Positions 61,803 to 64,000 of a DNA stretch of 64,000 bases are shown here, piece by piece. The DNA is from Didymodactylos carnosus (lineage: Eukaryota; Rotifera; Eurotatoria; Philodinida; Philodinidae): assembly GCA_905250885.1 (NCBI GenBank), contig CAJNOQ010000083.1:1-64000 (forward strand), written 5' to 3'. Each line of letters opens with the position of its first letter. Positions within the stretch are counted from its first letter, which is position 1. The notes below the pieces were generated by a model. The model was not told the DNA's origin and searched no databases. It saw nothing but the letters and a program-made list of their open reading frames with translations. The translations under genes were made by a program, and so were the position numbers.

Positions 61803-63516
61803 TGCAAAACGAAACAAGTTTTATATGAACTGTTTGAAAATTTGATGAAAGTTGAGAACAGTTGTCTTTCTTCTTCTACTTGCGGTCAAACAGACGTGAC
61901 GAAAGAATAAGCGGACATGGTATGTACATAACCCATGTGACTAGAGAACAAACAGAAACAAAGAAATCGAGATTGTACATTAAATTGATATAAGCCATTA
62001 GTATGATTCTGCTGCATTTTGTGACCTATGATACTTTTAAATCGTAAATTACGATTTGAAAGTATCGTTGGACATTCAAGAAAGTATTTTATTATCTGTA
62101 AATTCATATGCCGAGTTACTGAACAAAAGGATTAAAATACGAAAAAACTCTTCATGTTGAAATAGTAGTGAAATAAATACACACTGAGTAATGCCACTCA
62201 ACAAACTTTTTGTTTATCATTGTCTGGATGTTAATCAGTACCTTATACTACACAAGTTAGAATATAAGTTGATCATTTTGTTGAATAAACTCTGATATAA
62301 GAGATTAAGATCAAATAATAATAATAATAATGCATTAATATAGATCCAGTCGCATATAGAGATCCAACCTTTTTCTATTAATTTTTGTTTACAGAATAGA
62401 AAAGTTGTTAATAACTCGGTAATCTCAAAGATTGATCTGTGATCTGCGCCACCAAAGTGGAACGATATTTTGATAAATGGCTTTTAATTTGCCTCAATTC
62501 ATGACTGTTTTGCTTAATATAGCTGAAATTTGAGAAAAGGTCAGCTACTCTGCCGTGTACTCGGGAGACTCTGTAAATATCTAACTGTGAGTAAAAACTT
62601 CTCTTAATATTGTTAAAATCCAAAGCATTCTTCATTTTTACTCTATTTTTACACGATATCATCAATATTTAGAATTATGCGTCAGAGATCATTTTCTTTT
62701 ATAATGAAGAAAATAACGGTTTTTTTTTAAATGTTTTCTTTCACTTAAACAAAGAAATAATATCTGCACACTTTAGAATTTCTAAAATGTTCCTGCTTCT
62801 ACGCTGTATAAGCATGTTCTCTGCGTGATTTATCTATAGATTAATAGAAGACTGTTCTGTCTCTTGTTGTAATAACAATATTTTGATAATAAGAGACAAA
62901 ACTAATAAACAAATGATTACCGTGTATTGTCTACGTGATCTATCAAACGCTTCAATTATCTATATTTTACACTCTGAAAGTTTAAACAAAGAGAAATTTC
63001 ACTTAAAAATAGATCAGGATAAACGGGATAAGCTTATATCATAGTTTATTCCAAATATAGACTATTCCATGATCGTATTATCTTTAAGTAACACCAACTA
63101 AAATTCATTCAGTTCTACTGCATTTTCTTTTCCTATTAAATAAGAGAAAAAGATATCTAGTTTTGCATACTCGTTTCAAATACTATGATACACGTTTTTT
63201 AATACTTTACTTCGTTCCTGTTGCTGTAACGTTGATCCGGGTTTGTCAGCCTTCTTCCTTATATAAACAATAGGCACATCAAGGCATCTGTATGAGCTAT
63301 ATCAAACAGTGAAAAGAAAAGCATAAAGAGAATGAAATGTATAGTACTGTGCATGATGAATCATTTTCGATCTTTCCTTCTTTTTTTAAATAAAGCTCTT
63401 TTTTCAGTGAAAGGGAGAGAGGAAAAAAATTGAAAAAGAAGAGAACTTATAAATAAGTGTATATTATTATAATCACTTATACATACATTATTCTAAAACA
63501 GGTACTGTCGGTAATC
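61803..63516. other. Shared promoter region of MEIOB and the vWA gene
   Basis: About 1.7 kb between divergent start codons. It contains a small inverted repeat near 62029-62066 (GATACTTTTAAATCGT against ACGATTTGAAAGTATC). No other gene is recognised. Confidence 0.5.
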
Positions 63517-64000
63517 ATGTCGCAAATTGACTTTGACCATTTTAATCGTTCATTATCATTATCGTCATCATCGTGTTCTTTTGATTTTGTTCTTTGTTTG
63601 GATACAACCTCGTCAATGATATTATATTTACCAAAAATTCGCCTACTACTGGAATATATGCTGAAAAATTCAAATATAGACGATATTCGAGCGGCACTCA
63701 TCGAATTTCGAGATCACGGTGAAGAATTTACAATACGTACACATGATTTTGTACAGACATTTAATGAATTTTACACTTGGCTTGATCAGTGTTCACCTGT
63801 CGGAGGAATGGATTCACCAGAAGCAATCGGTAAGTAAATAAGAATGAGCAATTCTAATATGTATGATTCATCGATGAATTTTAGCTGATGCATTACAAGA
63901 GACATTAAATTTAAATTGGAGAAACACTGAGATCGATGTAAGTACATTATATACTTTGTGTATGTGAATCTCTAGAGACAGATCAAATTCGGTCTCAAGA
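63517..64000 (+). CDS. vWA-domain protein, 5' part (cut by window end)
   Basis: Exon 1 (63517-63829) and exon 2 (63885-63937) join in phase (GCAATCG then CTGATGCA). The protein begins MSQIDFDHFNRSLSLSSSSC, then FDFVLCLDTTSSM, a von Willebrand A start with a MIDAS-like DxTSSM metal site. It goes on with YLPKIRLLLEYML, DDIRAALIEFRDHGEEFTIR, FNEFYTWLDQCSPVGGMDSP and EAIADALQETLNLNWR. The pattern fits the vWA fold, in which the DxSxS-type motif and the later GGxD segment (here GGMDSPEA) coordinate a metal. The remainder lies outside the window, so partner domains are unknown. Start choice: first ATG after an AG in a T-poor context; an upstream exon is possible. Confidence 0.85.

Overview
The window looks like nuclear DNA from a bdelloid rotifer. 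It is AT-rich, and its genes are split by many short GT-AG introns (mostly 50-70 bp). The strongest taxonomic clue is a histone H2A gene at 53348-54993 whose predicted protein is about twice the normal length because of a long lysine/serine-rich C-terminal tail. Unusual, tail-extended H2A variants are a known bdelloid trait. I could run no searches. All names rest on reading the spliced translations and comparing them with family sequences I know. Exon chains were built by hand and checked for continuous reading phase.

Layout. 1-6398: no gene; AT-rich DNA with palindromes, a mobile-element end at the left edge and a CT repeat. 6399-8670 (+): a two-exon secreted peptide precursor that would release six copies of the tetrapeptide YRLD. 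9425-10447 (-): a four-pass claudin/PMP22-like membrane protein. 13973-15956 (+): a divergent cyclin-fold protein. 16400-23050: a block of transposon debris (broken hAT transposase, three elements with terminal inverted repeats, a GC-rich TCGCGA array). 23947-26560 (+): dynactin subunit 2 (dynamitin). 27298-28951 (+): a WD-repeat-like protein. 30833-33058 (+): TMEM183 homologue. 33594-34601: a large fold-back element. 35080-36827 (-): LIM-homeobox LHX3/4. 36921-50062: about 13 kb without a recognisable host gene, holding two LINE fragments and two fold-back elements. 50063-52333 (+): secreted or membrane-tethered leucine-rich-repeat protein. 53348-54993 (-): the H2A variant. 55753-57456: fold-back DNA and two partial copies of exons of a vWA gene. 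58740-61802 (-): a complete 13-exon MEIOB homologue. 63517 to the end (+): the start of the vWA gene.

The genes do not form a pathway or operon; this is an ordinary eukaryotic neighbourhood with unrelated housekeeping, developmental and signalling genes. The most notable items are the YRLD peptide precursor (possibly a new neuropeptide family), the intact meiosis gene MEIOB in a lineage treated as long asexual, the tailed H2A, and a recent exact duplication of part of the vWA gene. A second theme is the repeat content: many non-coding elements are fold-backs, and several blocks are each dominated by one self-complementary word (GAGTACTC, TCGCGA, AAGATCTT, AATCATGATT). No LTR retrovirus-like element, Polinton, CRISPR array or convincing tRNA gene was seen.
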